A stretch of 64,000 nt of DNA from Watersipora subatra. Lineage: Eukaryota > Bryozoa > Gymnolaemata > Cheilostomatida > Watersiporidae. A program made the translations under genes and the position numbers. Below the pieces are notes generated by a model. That model was not told the DNA's origin and did not search any database. It saw only the letters and a list, made by a program, of their open reading frames with translations. Within the stretch, counting starts at the first letter, position 1. Each line of letters begins with the position of its first letter. Positions 52,401 through 63,285 of this stretch are shown in pieces. The stretch is from the NCBI RefSeq assembly GCF_963576615.1, contig NC_088715.1, positions 50,384,007-50,448,006 on the forward strand. Direction: 5' to 3'.

Positions 52401-55400
52401 TGGAAAGATCATTGGATGTAATAACTATGTGCACAGTAATTCACAGATTTGGAAAGGTAGTTGACTGGTGGATATGTTAGATTTTGCTGAAAATCTGAAT
52501 ATGTAGGTTTGATGCCCATGCGCTGCAAGATTTTTTTCTAACCCTCTCGACGTGGCTTTGGACAAACAGAAAGACAAACACGGTTACCATTATAGTAAAG
52601 ATTATGCAGACTACTATCCTAAAACTACTAATAAAATTAATATCCTGGCAGTATAGTGCACTATGAGAGATTTTCAGATGTAATAAGTATATGTACAATT
52701 ATTCTTCAATTCGTCAAGGTAGTCGAGTGATGCAGTTGGTGGTTCGCCTGTCTGCAAAATAGAACATCGAAATTTTATTCCGGTGCAAAGCATTTTTTTC
52801 CTAACACTCAAAGCTTGACTTCAGACAAATGGGCAGACACGACAGACAGACAGACAGATGGACAGATATGGCTCCCACTCTAGTGTTATATAAACACCTC
52901 TTTAGGCAACGGTTAGGAAGAAAGATTGATACACGTAACAGTAATGAAGCCAAGCGTTATATTTCAACTGAAATGATATTTATGAGAGTTCTCTGCTCTA
53001 AAGAGGTAGTGTGGTAAAACCAAAATTAACCTTAATAAAGTGCAACTGTGATTTTACATTTACAGTGAAACGTTCACATGAAATATTTATTGGCCTTGAT
53101 ATCTCTGCATATTTGTAAAAACTGCCATGTGTTGTAGCAAAGATTCTGGTAAGAATATATATTGAGTTTGCTCAACTTGTTTTTCGGGTGAAAGATTTTT
53201 AGTATCAACTACCTTATGTAGTTATGTATGGCGCAACATCATCTGTGTTATACAGAAGGATGTAAAAGAACAAAGGTGAAAACTAAATCATACGTAAGAC
53301 GCTAAATTAATAAAACAAGGTAGGACTCTGTTTTGCCTTCACTTCAGCCTTACACCATAGACATGGAATTGAGGTGTAGCCTTGGTCATATAGAAGATGG
53401 ACATTGCTTATGCAGAGGTTACGATAGAGAAACAAAGTTTATTCATTTTACTTTATGAGAGCTTAATAATTTAAGACTAATTTATTTTTTATATCATTGT
53501 TTTTCTATTTGATTTTGCTGTACCTTTCTATTTATCATTATGGCCAGTGGCTCTATTTTCACTCTTTTTTGACGATTTTCCTCTCGACAGCTACTATACG
53601 GCTTTCGAGATATTTTCATAAATTTTTCAAAATAGCTCAGCTCATATTTGTCCTTTTAATTCAAAGACACGCATCACACTCTTTTTTATTGCTACTTTTA
53701 CAGTTCACAGTAGCTTTCTTAGAATATTTGATTTTAAGACTAAAAAAACCAGGTATGGGCCACTGCTTAATATTATTAAGACTATCTGAAGTAGTTATGC
53801 AAACATATGCACTTATTCACAACAGAAAAACTGCAAAAAAATGGACGCCATATTTCCGAAACACTATGAAGCGACTCCAAAATTAGCATGTAGAGATGGT
53901 GGTAAGTCAAAGTCTAACTGTATTGCAATGTTTTCAGAGTTAAGTAAAAATTGGTACGACAGTTTTCACCAACTGTTGAAGTAGTTTTGTTTTGTATTCT
54001 ATGGTTCTCATCAAAAGAAAGACATAAACACCAAAATAAAGTTTCAACTAAAAATAATCAAAAGCATTTAAAAGGAATTTTGCAGAATTAGCATGAAAAA
54101 CTGCTGTTGATCTGCCTTAAATTCTTTAAAGGAAAAGACATGTGCAAGAAGCTTTAAAACCAAACTTATTACTGAGAAAAAACCTTACTTCTGTAGAGTA
54201 CAGGTTCTCATATGAGGTTCACCAACCCTGTTCCAGTGATGGACAAGGTCTGCTTCATACTTGTGTAGGGCAGATGTAGAGGCCGGTGAGTATTTGCTCA
54301 TATCTTTAACACATATTATACACTTGTTAGAAAATAAAGGAGATCTGAGTGAATTTAGTTGTAATCCAGCCAAATAAACTCGGAAACTAGTTACTCTTTT
54401 GTAACATGAAACAGTAACACTATCAAGTTTTTAAAAGCCTTTCATTTACTATTATTTTAACAAAAAATAGCGGGTTATCAAAATAATGAAAGCTTGGGTA
54501 TTTGACAGAAATGCAAAAGCCCTTTATTATGGAAAAATGTTTTTGCCATATTTCGTTAAAAAGCATAACTACCAGTTGCAGTTTTTACAAGCAAAAATAA
54601 TGTATTGCTTAGTTTTGTGTAGATTCAGTGTAAATTTATTGGTAACAATTCTTGTTAAAATCAAATGTTTCATGTAGTGAAGCTGACAAGAAAGGCAGGA
54701 GAAAATGGCCAATGAACTTGACAATTGAGAGGAAGAAGCAGCTGCAGAGACAAAAAGCTATATTGCTGTCTGTCTATAAACATCCTCTATTTACCACAGA
54801 AGGCGGGCTTGTCTCTTTTTGCAATAATTATACTGTATAGCAGACTATCTTTTTAGAATGTACTGAAAGTTGACCTGCTTGTTTGTGATATTCTGTAGGA
54901 GTAATTGGGCATGTCTTGATAAACACTGGAGGAGGTGAGAGAGGCTTGGGTGACATCGGAAGATGTTTTGTGAGCAACCTCTTTCTTTTTAGCTCTTCTT
55001 TTTTTCGGTTTGCCTAAATTGAATTTAAACTGAAAAGATGAAGTCCGCATATACAATGTGTTCAGGTTGAAGTCTGTATATACAATGTGTTCAGGTTGAA
55101 GTCTGTATATACAATGTGTTCAGGTTGAAGTCTGTATATACCCTGTGTTCAGGTTGAAGTCTGTATATACAATGTGTTCAGGTTGAAGTCTGTATATACA
55201 ATGTGTTCAGGTTGAAGTCTGTATATACAATGTGTTCAGGTTGAAGTCTGTATATACACCTTCATTAGGTTGAAGTTCATATATAAAACATCTTTAAATT
55301 GAAGTCAATATATATACATTATGTTCAAGTTGTAATTTTTAAATAGTTTATAATAGGTTGTGATGCAATAATTACAGATTACTTGGAGAACAAAAGGGCC

Positions 55401-58400
55401 TTCTCTTTGAGGTTTATAAACAGTGTTTTAGTTGCACAGGTGTTATAGTATTAGTCTACTAAGCTAAATGTCATGAGTTGTAGTCCCATTGAAAGCAGTA
55501 TTTTATTCTAACGAATAACTTTAGCTTCAGACAGACAGATAAAAACCTTTCTTACTATGGTAGATATAGTATATTCAGATAATGCCTGGCATTTGAAGGT
55601 TCTTTTTAACAGATCAAATATAAAATTAAATTGTAGTTCCCTTACATTGCAGTACGCCCAGTGCTTCTGGTAACTTCCTCCACTCATTACTGTTTTCATT
55701 CTTAATTGTGTTTCCTAAAAAATGGTTTACTATTACGCACTGATTGTTCAGAGGTCAGTGATTCCAGATTGCTAAACCGAGAGGGCAAACTATTAAGCTC
55801 TTCAACATTGCTAATGTTTTGCATCAGGTCAGGTCAGGCTATATAAATTTGCTGCAAGTAATTCATGTAATCTGGTACTGCCTTTACAGGGTACAACAGG
55901 TACATGGGTCTGGTCAGCGGCAAATAATCAGTTAACCTAGTACAAATGAGGAAGGTTAACTAGATATCCTCACAGAATGAAAACAGCAAACAGCATTTGT
56001 AAAAACACTGCTCTTTTTTAGTGATGTACTATGACAGCATCTGAAAGGTGTGGATAAACAAACTTATTCCTCAGCCAGCAACTGCAACAAGATGAGTACT
56101 AGCATGTTTCAGCCTGTTTTTTCTTGCTGGAAACAATTTCCTTCCTGTTGAGAGAGTGACTCTGGTCGAGCAAAAACCAGAAGTCACTTAAAAATCTGCA
56201 CCTAAACACTTCACTAGGCAATAGTTGAGACAAGGAGTAGTACATATAACCATTATGATGTCAAGCAGTATATTTCCATGATTATATTTAAGCTAAATTA
56301 TGTTTTTGACAGCTCCCTGCTTTAAAGGAGGTATTATGGCAAAAAGATTTAAATTAATAAACCGTAATTTCGACTACATAATTACCCTTAATCCTTGACT
56401 CACATTATTACTTTGCTCTGATATTTATTTGTATTCATAAAAACTGTCATATGCTGGACTCAAGATTCGAGAAAAAATATATTCAGCTTAGCTTTTTGTA
56501 TGATATAGTTTGTGGGCTCAGGTTATATTGACCTCTGACGTCTAAGCAGAGGTGGTCGTGGCAGTTAAAGTAAGTAGATAAACCAAAGGATTAGGTAGTA
56601 TTAGGCAGTAGTAAGCAGTGTATAGATTAGTAAAAAAGAAGAGGGAGGCCCTTATTCTTTGCGAATATTTATGTGAATAACTATCTTAATACAGCATTGC
56701 TTTATTCGACTACCTGAGGTATTTTTCACTAAATAAATTAGCAATATATCACATAGTCAAATATAGCATTAAAACACCTGCATTACAAAAACATACAATA
56801 GCAAATATTAAAACTAAATTATGTGTAAAAACTAAATAAATTAAATACAAATAAATAAAAAAACTGCTTAACCCCTAAAACAACAGCTCCGTGGAATGAA
56901 TAGCAACTGTAACATTCTCTAATGCTGACTCAAACATCTCCCAGGTTAGCAAGGCTTATGCTGGGTCACTTCCTCTCTGACACCTACCAAAGATATGCTA
57001 TAATGACAAGTAAACAATCAAAAATTACTAAATTTAGCTGAGTAGAATGTCAGAACTTTAATGGACAACATTAATGTACAACATTAATGGACGAATGTCT
57101 TTTTCTATTCATAAAGACCTATTTGTCAGACAGCACTCATCTCAAAGGGGCTCGGTAGATACAATATAGACTTAACCGCTCCATGTGAAACAGTATGATT
57201 ATGACAGTATGGAAGACGATATATACACTTTCTTTTGGAGTTAAACATGGGAAAACAAGTGAAAAGAGTCTGGGATCAGGTTTTCAATCAAAAACTCAAA
57301 TGCCCAATCTATAGAATAAGATTTGGTGCCTATATCTGATCGGATCATATCAATGACACTACCGTTTCATGAAAAAGGGTATGTTACCATTGTAAGCAGG
57401 TATGCTTGTACGTACCCTGATAAAAAAAGAATTCTACAGTGACTTAAGAGATGACATTGACAGGGTGTCTCAGTTATGGAACAGTTGATTGTTGCTGGAG
57501 ACTGGAATACTAAAGTAAGAACCTGGGTTGGAATATTGGCCTGGTGTCTCAGAAGCACAAAATACAGGAAAATTCACCTCAATCAGCCAAGTTTTTCACA
57601 GTATTTGTATGGAATAATAGCCGGTCATCACAAACAATGTTTTCAGGCATAAAGAACATCACAAAATTACCTGGATGCACCCACAGTCAAAGCACTCTCA
57701 CCTTCTAGTCTATATCATTACCAGACAACCAGGTCTGAATGATTTGTTTAAGACCAGATCCATAAGAGGTAATGATTGTGTTACAGATAACAACATGGCA
57801 CGTGCAAAGCTTGTGCTCAGTAGAAAACTCAGAAGGAAAATGAGCAAAAAAAACCAATTCCTAAATCAAATGTGAACAAGTTGGAAAACCTTAAGTACAG
57901 CCAGATTTTTAAAGAAAATAAATGAGAACATGGGTTAAACTTGCTGTGGAAATATCAACATAGGAGGGAAATGGGAAATGTTAAAGACAGCATGAAGCAG
58001 CATACAAGCTTTTAAGAAAACTGATGTAAAAATATCAAGATTGAGTTGATGAAAATGATAGTAAGCTTATTACTCTGATTGACACGAAAATAGAGCTAAA
58101 GTTTGTGAACTACAATGTAACACCCATGCCAACACCATCCTTTTAGCAAAAGTGAAAACTGGTTGCAACGGTATACCCATAAAATGAAATCTCCATGATT
58201 AGAAAAAAAAGCAGAAGCACTTCAATAGGCCGCTGACCCAAATGACTTGAAGGCTTTTTTACATTGAAATAAAGTTGTTTACAAAGATAAGAGAAAAGGA
58301 TCAGCTCAACATTTTGCGCAAGATGAGATTACAGTGCTGGAAAAAAGACAAGACATTTTCACAGTTTACCCAACACTTTGGCTAGCTGTTAAATGTGCCT

Positions 58401-61400
58401 GGAACTATAGATACAGATTCACTTGAACAACTTCCAGTGGTCATGGCAGAAAACAAACTGAAAAATATTTCAAGTTTAGAGAACCTCCAAATGCTAATCT
58501 GGTTCATGAACAGCAATCAGCACCTGGTATTTATGGCATTCCTACAGAAGTTTGAAAAAATGATTGACTATAGCTACAAGAAAAGCTGCATGATCTGATT
58601 GCACAAATTTAAAATCTGGGAAACTGAGCTTGTACCCAAAAACTGGAAATGCGCAAACATTGTTTCTATATTCAAAAGAGGCAGTTGAAAGGAAAATGGC
58701 AATTATAAAATAATCTCTCTTTTGTCCATTGTGAACAAGATCTTAGTCCGCATCGTTCTCAATCGACTAGGAAACATATGTCATCAGTTGCTAACAAAGT
58801 CCCAAGGTAGATTCATTCAAGCACCATAGGCATAGTATTCAAACTTATTCAAATTCAGGAGAAAGGTACTGAACAAAACTTAGAGTTCTATACAGTGTTC
58901 CCAGCTTTTACAAGTGGCTTTGATTCTGTTTTACAAGATGGGCTCTACAGCGTGCTACAAAAATTAGGATGCACAGTGAAAGTAACCAACTCGATCAGGA
59001 AATCACATTTTGGAATGCAAGCGCAAGTGGTTCAAGGTGAAGGCTTGCAAATGAGTTCCTCAGTAACAAATGGAGTCAAGCCGGGAGGTGTCCTAGCACC
59101 CACATGTTTTCCATCTACGTACCTGGCTGTTACACTTTATGTAGCCTTCAAAGATGTACATCAAGGAGTGTGCATACAGACAATGCATAAGGAAGTCTTT
59201 TCAAAATCTCCTCTGTCAAAGCCAGATCCCGTACCATAAAACACCTGGTTTGAGAGATGCTATTTGCTGATGACAACGTGTTGGATGCTCTTTCTGCCTC
59301 TGGCAAGGAGATACTGAACAACTTTGCCAAGGCTGCATCTTAGTTTAGCATAAAGATTAATATAAAAAAAGACCTAGTTTATGTACCAACCAATCACACT
59401 CCTTCGTTGCCCTTCTGAAGCCAAAGACATCGTTATCAACCTAAAAACTACTGGTTACAGCTACACACTTCACCTATCTTGGAAGCACTATATCTAACAC
59501 ATCTGGCATTGAATAGAACCATTGAGCCAGGATTGGCAAAACCAGTGCTACCATGGACAAGCTTTAGCAGAGACTCTGAAAGAATAAGCATGTCTCAGTA
59601 AGTGTGAAGTGTAGTGTTTTGAGCAGGGGTTTTGTCAACTCTTTTATATGGCTGCCACTCGAATGAATTATCAAGCTCAATTAAAGAAACTACACGCTGT
59701 GATGGTGAGACACTAGAGGAAAGTCATGAACATCAATTAGTAAGACCAGATCACAAATGAAGAAATCTTACTACGGGCAGGCCTATCATCAATGACTGAC
59801 ATCCTCATTGAAAAAATCTGAGATGGTTGTTCAACGTACACAGAATGAAGCACGATTGGCTTCCGTGTCAACTTTTATGCTTGCAACTATGTGATAATAA
59901 GCAAAATCAAAGAAAGGTCTACACTCCTCTATAAAGAAGTAGCTAAGAAATATTTAAAAGGGAGGCAGATCAACACAAACCCATAGCAGACGACTGTTTT
60001 TAATCTAGCTGATTGGAGATCTGCTATCAAACGTCAGCCAAAACCAAAGGCAGTGTTAGTCGCATTGACTAAATGCGAAGTAAATATGTGTGTTAGTAAT
60101 TTTTATAAACGGGTGCTTATGATGGTTTATTAAAAAAACTAGTCGAAAAGTATCTTTGCTGAAATTTTTTGACATATGGAATGTTTGAAAGGTTTTTGTA
60201 AAAACCTTTTTTTTTACTTTTCTCCGTCCAAAGGCAAGCAAAATTGTAGACAGCCATGCCTAGCACAGTACCACTTTAAAAACTAGTGTAATTGAAAACT
60301 GCATACAATTACTTATTTATAGGAACAATTAGACATCAAGATTTTCAATAGGCAAACATTTTAGCAAAACTGATGATGAAGCATTATTGCCAAAGAACAT
60401 AAGCTGAGACGTACTGATATGCAATGTAGAGCCTTTTACAGTGAGTGTAGTTCACTACTTGGTCGATTACTTAACATTTAATAGTTCATGTAAAATTTTC
60501 ATATTTTTGGCATGACCGAAAATCTACTACTAGCAGGTCACTTTAGCATTCCTTGTAGTGATACTAAGACCAGTTAAAATGGACAATGTCCTTGCTGAAA
60601 ATACAAAAACTCTTTCAGACCCTCATTAGATCTACATTCTTTACTATAAATTAACCTGATCAAGGAACCATTTCTTTAGTTTTCACAGATTATTTGTTGG
60701 TAAAAGTACAGGTGTAGAATTTGGTTCAGTTTTTTAAATATTTCAAAATTTAGCAGAATGACAACAGAATAATGCCAAAAAACTTGCACTGAGGCGGAAA
60801 CTGGAGACGTGTGTCAGACAAGACAACACATGTGCTAGACAAGACAATACAAAACATGTGTTAGACAAGACATCCGCTAGACAAGACATGTGCTAGACAA
60901 GATGATACATGTGCTAGACCAGACGAGACATGTGCTAAACCAGACATGTGCTAGACCAGATGAGACATGTGCTAGACAAGATGAAACATGTGCTAGAAAA
61001 GATGAGACATTTGCTTGACAAGACAAGACATGTGCTAACCAAGACAAGACATGTGCTAGACAAGACGAGACAAGTACTAGACAAGACAAAACAAGTGCTA
61101 GACAAGACATGTCCTAGACAAGGCAAGACTTGTGCTAGACAAGACAAGACATATGCTTGACAAGACAACACAGGTGTTTGACAAGGCAAGACATATGCTA
61201 GGCAAGACAGCAGGAAAAAGAGGAATAACTGATCAAAAGTACCTTATTGTAAGAATTGAAAATGTTCAGACCACAGCTGATATAGAAAGTGTTGTCTCTT
61301 TTCACGTTGATTTTAAATCCTTCGGACTTTGGTTCGGGTCTGCTTGTTTTTAGTTTTATAAAACTGTTAGAGGGTGCTCTCACCCTTATCTCACTTTCTT

Positions 61401-62812
61401 GGTTCTTTTCCTTGTTTTTTAGGAGGCGATAGTTTCTTAAAGCCTGAAAAAAACTACGACTCATATATTATACAGTTTTACTGACGACACGTCAACCAAG
61501 ATACTAAATATATAACATTTATGCTATTGACAAAACAGCTAATCATATCTTCATAGAAGCTTGTAGACATCACACTAAGGTTGTTGAATTGTACAACTTT
61601 GGATTTTACTTACCACAAAAGGTAGACTGTTTTCAAAGTTCTTAATAAGCAAATCCTGAGGGTCAACAGTTAATTCTTCCTTCTCCTGAAAAATCCCAAG
61701 TTCGGTGCCGGTGTAACCAGCCCGCTTTAGCGCCAAAGGTAGTTTGTGCTTCTCTTTTGCTTTCATTTTAACATCAGCTTTTGAAACCAGTACTTGACTG
61801 TTTCTTAAACTTGCCATGATTGGTCGAACTGGTGGCACTGAAATGAAGCAGACTATCAATCACAACACACAATTAAAAAGGAGCTGAGGTAATTGAAACA
61901 TCAAAACAAAATCAAATGAACTAATAATAAAAATTTAAAGAAAAATGTAGTACAAAAAAGTCTATACCATTTTTAAATATATAATTTTATCAATGTTAGT
62001 TGTTTACGCTTGTAAGTCAACATATATTGTCATAATCAATATCTCACTCTTCTAGTGCAACAAACTTGTTTTCCAAAATAGAGGTTAAAATAATTTTTCA
62101 TTTTCGACACTTATTATAGTTTCAGGTTTAATTATTGAATGCTCTGGATTAGGTTTCAATATTCAGGCTTCATTGAACAGCAAATGCTAGATCAAACAAG
62201 CAAACTTATCTGTGCTAATTAAAAATATAGAATAAAAAACAATTAAAATTGAAACATAAAATTTACACAACCAAACTTTAAGAATCTTAGAACCAACAAT
62301 ATTTTCAACAGTCTGTTTTTTCTCCAAGTCAAAATAGGATGTCATAATTAAAGTTACACTCTTTTAGTGCAATATACGTGTAAATCTACCTTAAAATATA
62401 GATCATAATTAGTTTATATGTTTCAAGTGTATTATATGCTTAGAGTTGAATTTGTGAACTCTTTAGATTAAATTTAGAATGTCAGGCTGCAAACTGAACA
62501 CTAAACGCTGTTTCAAGCAAGTAAACTCTCACGCTTTGGTGTCCTATAGTAAACTTGGCAGAACTTGGCTGTATCTGCTACAGCGAGCGACTTTTGGGCA
62601 TTATTCATGTTCTTATCCATTATTGTTCTTCCTGCTATTTTGTGTATGGTGTTTCTTACACCTGTTGAGAGTGCCACTTCTTTTGTGTACAAAATGCTTT
62701 TTTGAAGAATCTCCAACTCTTTTGTGGCAAACTTTGATAGAATGTTTTCCATCGATTCGTAAGTGGCTGTTTGTGTTCTTTGTAGCTTTCCCAATAATTT
62801 CTCACATACCAT
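34640..62812 (-). CDS. Unrecognised 778-residue protein, 14 coding exons
   Basis: Exons in transcript order: 62662-62812, 61614-61837, 61243-61443, 54875-55029, 54189-54296, 52130-52301, 47697-47786, 45986-46230, 43918-44109, 43266-43390, 42191-42311, 40801-40929, 36393-36606 and 34640-34849. All have GT/AG borders, every phase matches, and lengths sum to 2337 nt (779 codons with stop). The product is hydrophilic, with no signal peptide or membrane span. Visible parts: a helical N-terminus; a basic KPKKRRAKKK cluster near residue 200 that could be a nuclear signal; a conserved-looking segment at about 245-340 (YEADLVHHWNRVGEP, REKVKDIYNLMCMLKN); a Gln/Glu stretch at 340-367; a Ser/Thr-rich part at 370-450; an acidic SEVEEEEH near 600; and a helical C-terminus ending VVSPKKR. 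No family recognised. The ATG at 62810-62812 follows an acceptor at 62821-62822, and the frame stays open to that acceptor, so further 5' coding exons are possible. Confidence 0.85.
35160..35379 (+). mobile_element. SINE family B (tRNA-derived) copy
   Basis: It has a tRNA-like head with a B-box-like GAGTTCAAATCTCAGATG, then GTGGCTTTGGACAGA, then a TAAAGATT tail. The same order is seen at 48.8, 52.4, 52.7 and 55.4 kb. Confidence 0.6.
35764..35800. repeat. Perfect 17-bp-arm hairpin
   Basis: Arms at 35764-35780 and 35784-35800 are exact inverted complements around a 3-base loop. The sequence is AT-rich. Confidence 0.9.
35930..36215 (+). repeat. Dispersed repeat family F, copy 1
   Basis: Its right part (TTTCAGAATA...GTTATTACACCTGA(A/C)GATCT(T/C)TCATG then CTG(C/T)CAGGG-like sequence) matches 39050-39190. 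It also matches the unit of the 49-bp satellite in ETFDH intron 1. The left limit is uncertain. Confidence 0.5.
36994..37730 (+). mobile_element. Mariner/Tigger-like non-autonomous element, copy 2
   Basis: The left terminus CAGTCACACCTTGACATG and right terminus (minus strand) CAGTGATACCTCAACATA are related inverted repeats, flanked by TA on both sides (36992-36993 and 37731-37732). Internal CTCGTATCTCAAA motifs match the copy at 18.7-19.5 kb. It is 737 bp with no transposase frame, so presumably non-autonomous. Confidence 0.75.
39020..39190 (+). repeat. Dispersed repeat family F, copy 2
   Basis: It shares TTTCAGAATAACTGTACGAA-type sequence, GTTATTACACCTGACGATCT and a CTCATGACAC...CTGTCGGGGTTGTAGTA end with 36.1 kb. 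The end resembles one satellite unit. Confidence 0.5.
40524..40550. repeat. 11-bp-stem hairpin
   Basis: GTTAAGGTACT and AGTACCTTAAC are exact inverted complements separated by five bases. Its role is unknown. Confidence 0.85.
41649..41726 (+). repeat. 26-bp tandem repeat, 3 copies
   Basis: Units beginning CCTGTATATTGCTTGGT start at 41649, 41675 and 41701. They lie in an intron of the minus-strand 14-exon gene. Confidence 0.9.
44361..44407. repeat. Perfect 47-bp palindrome
   Basis: Two 23-base arms are exact inverted complements around a single base at 44384. It abuts the left edge of the large palindrome that begins at 44408. Confidence 0.93.
44408..44998. repeat. 591-bp near-perfect palindrome, one-base centre
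   Basis: The two arms are inverted complements around a single unpaired base at 44703. The inner 217 bases of each arm (44486-44702 and 44704-44920) appear identical by base-by-base reading. The outer 78 or so carry scattered mismatches, starting with T44485 opposite C44921. There is no coding frame. It lies in the intron between exons at 43918-44109 and 45986-46230 of the minus-strand gene. Confidence 0.95.
45752..45776. repeat. 9-bp GC-rich hairpin
   Basis: GACCCAGCC and GGCTGGGTC flank a 7-base loop. It stands out as a GC-rich stem in AT-rich intron; no RNA family was recognised. Confidence 0.6.
46859..46906. repeat. Imperfect intronic hairpin
   Basis: CATAAAAATCATAAATACTGC is followed, after a short loop, by a near complement (GCAGTATTTTTATG), giving an AT-rich quasi-palindrome. 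Confidence 0.6.
47212..47625 (+). repeat. Dispersed repeat family C, copy 2
   Basis: It aligns with 24775-25260 over most of its length in the same order (CACCCTACTGTTTCATCG, GTAGTCAACTGGTTGCACT, CTCGACTGGGAAAAGC, GCAAACACCTTCGCAC). It ends about 70 bases before a coding exon of the minus-strand gene. Confidence 0.6.
48002..48042 (+). repeat. (ATA)n microsatellite
   Basis: Eight or so AAT trinucleotides in a row, followed by an interrupted second run. Confidence 0.85.
48800..48966 (+). mobile_element. SINE family B copy
   Basis: It has tRNA-like GTGGGTTCAAATCTTG (B box), TTTTTCTAACCCCCAACCAT, a GACAGACAGACAG run and the shared tail TTATTATAGTAAAGAC. Confidence 0.65.
49379..49434 (+). repeat. 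(TA)n microsatellite
   Basis: About 28 uninterrupted TA units, at the right edge of a wider AT-rich tract with short palindromes (49270-49434). Confidence 0.95.
49604..50150 (+). repeat. Dispersed repeat family D, copy 2
   Basis: It aligns with 21129-21560 from CAGTAGATGCTCCTATAA to CAGATAGATGATAAACAG, with weaker similarity beyond. No coding frame is kept. Confidence 0.6.
51895..51976. repeat. Cluster of short inverted repeats
   Basis: ATGTAGCAT and ATGCTACAT motifs occur in both orientations several times, so multiple small hairpins could form. Confidence 0.6.
52395..52602 (+). mobile_element. SINE family B copy
   Basis: It has the GATGTAATAACTATGTGCAC head, tRNA-like GGTTTGATGCCCATGC, TTTTTTTCTAACCCTC, GTGGCTTTGGACAAACAG and the TTATAGTAAAGATT tail. 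Another copy follows about 50 bases later in the same orientation. Confidence 0.7.
52655..52895 (+). mobile_element. SINE family B copy
   Basis: It has the GATGTAATAAGTATATGTAC head, a GTAGTCGAGTGATGCAGTTG A-box region, TTTTTTCCTAACACTC and a GACAGACAGACAGATGG run. The tail (GATATGGCTCCCACTCTAG) differs from the other copies. Confidence 0.7.
55038..55345 (+). repeat. 29-bp minisatellite, about 10-11 copies, beside a splice acceptor
   Basis: GAAGTCTGTATATACAATG followed by TGTTCAGGTT repeats every 29 bp. The first 7-8 units are nearly identical and the last three progressively diverged. The array starts nine bases from the exon at 54875-55029, so the minus-strand polypyrimidine tract lies at its edge. 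Confidence 0.95.
55430..55568 (+). mobile_element. SINE family B copy
   Basis: It has tRNA-like GAGTTGTAGTCCCATTG, TTTTATTCTAACGAATAAC, CTTCAGACAGACAGATAAA and the ACTATGGTAGATAT tail. It is the most diverged copy. Confidence 0.55.
57100..60060 (+). pseudogene. Degenerate CR1-type LINE (endonuclease and reverse transcriptase)
   Basis: Several frames, read with stops and frameshifts, give ordered LINE motifs. Endonuclease: YTFFWS (about 57220), SDRIISMTLPFHEKG (about 57340), VAGDWN (about 57490) and TWMHPQSKHSHLLVYII (about 57670). Reverse transcriptase: NYKIISLLSIVNKIL (about 58700), FDSVLQDGLYSVLQKLGC (about 58920), VTNGVKPGGVLAPT (about 59070) and LFADDNVLDA (about 59260). A distal WRSAIKR motif lies near 60020. 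The order and wording fit the CR1 clade often mislabelled craniofacial development protein 2. Many stops and shifts make it dead. It is in an intron of the minus-strand gene, in opposite orientation. Confidence 0.9.
60814..61209 (+). repeat. ACAAGACATGTGCTAG minisatellite
   Basis: Units of about 15-25 bp, built from CATGTGCTAG and AGACAAGACA blocks, fill nearly 400 bp. Because the unit lacks stops, long repetitive frames appear on both strands; these are not genes. The array ends about 30 bases from the donor of the exon at 61243-61443. Confidence 0.93.
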
Positions 62813-63091
62813 TCTTAGTTCTACAAAAAAGTTACACAAATAAATTGCTTTAAAAGTTTGTGTGAATTAGGTTAAAGTTATTACCCCATCCTTCTGTACA
62901 TTGAATTCTGTTAGAGTTGTGTGCGCAATATACTGTAGGTGGCAATCAGTTTTAAGAGTGGCCGAGTTTTGTTGTGTGTTTCCTGTTTTTTTGAAAATTG
63001 TGAGCAAGTTGCTTGGAACAAACACAGGTTTGAGAATTACAACAAAATACTGTGATTTGCTATATGCAATGGCAGCACACTAAACATTTGG

Positions 63092-63285
63092 CTTAAAAGT
63101 TGACTTGCAACAAAAATCACATTACGGTTATTTGGTATCAAAAGATTCACCATGTCTTACTCTGTTGTGTTGTAGGTGAAAAATATGTGGGAAAGCGATT
63201 ACAAGCTCTTAAAAGCTAAAATAACGAACAGTTAATCGCAGCCACACGAGACCACCGTAGTTTGGATTCTCTTTCCAAAACGGCT
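63092..63285 (+). repeat. Left arm of inverted duplication, with exon-like segment
   Basis: It matches 63820-63985 in reverse complement from GTTGACTTGCAACAAAA through the acceptor-like TGTTGTGTTGTAG to CACCGTAGTTTGGA. Read from the acceptor in phase 1 it gives (G)EKYVGKRLQALKS and a stop. An AATAAA follows at 63379-63384. Confidence 0.75.

Noticed and set aside
53497..53886. 129-codon hydrophobic open frame on the plus strand
   Set aside because: It starts with TTG, is Phe/Leu/Ile-rich from AT-rich sequence, has no splice or promoter context and lies inside an intron of the minus-strand gene.
60877..61189. Cys/Leu/Ser- or Lys/Asp-rich open frames on both strands
   Set aside because: They are by-products of the ACAAGACATGTGCTAG minisatellite, which lacks stop codons.
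62479..63083. Plus-strand hydrophobic open frames
   Set aside because: The first is the antisense shadow of the minus-strand first coding exon. The second has no supporting features.
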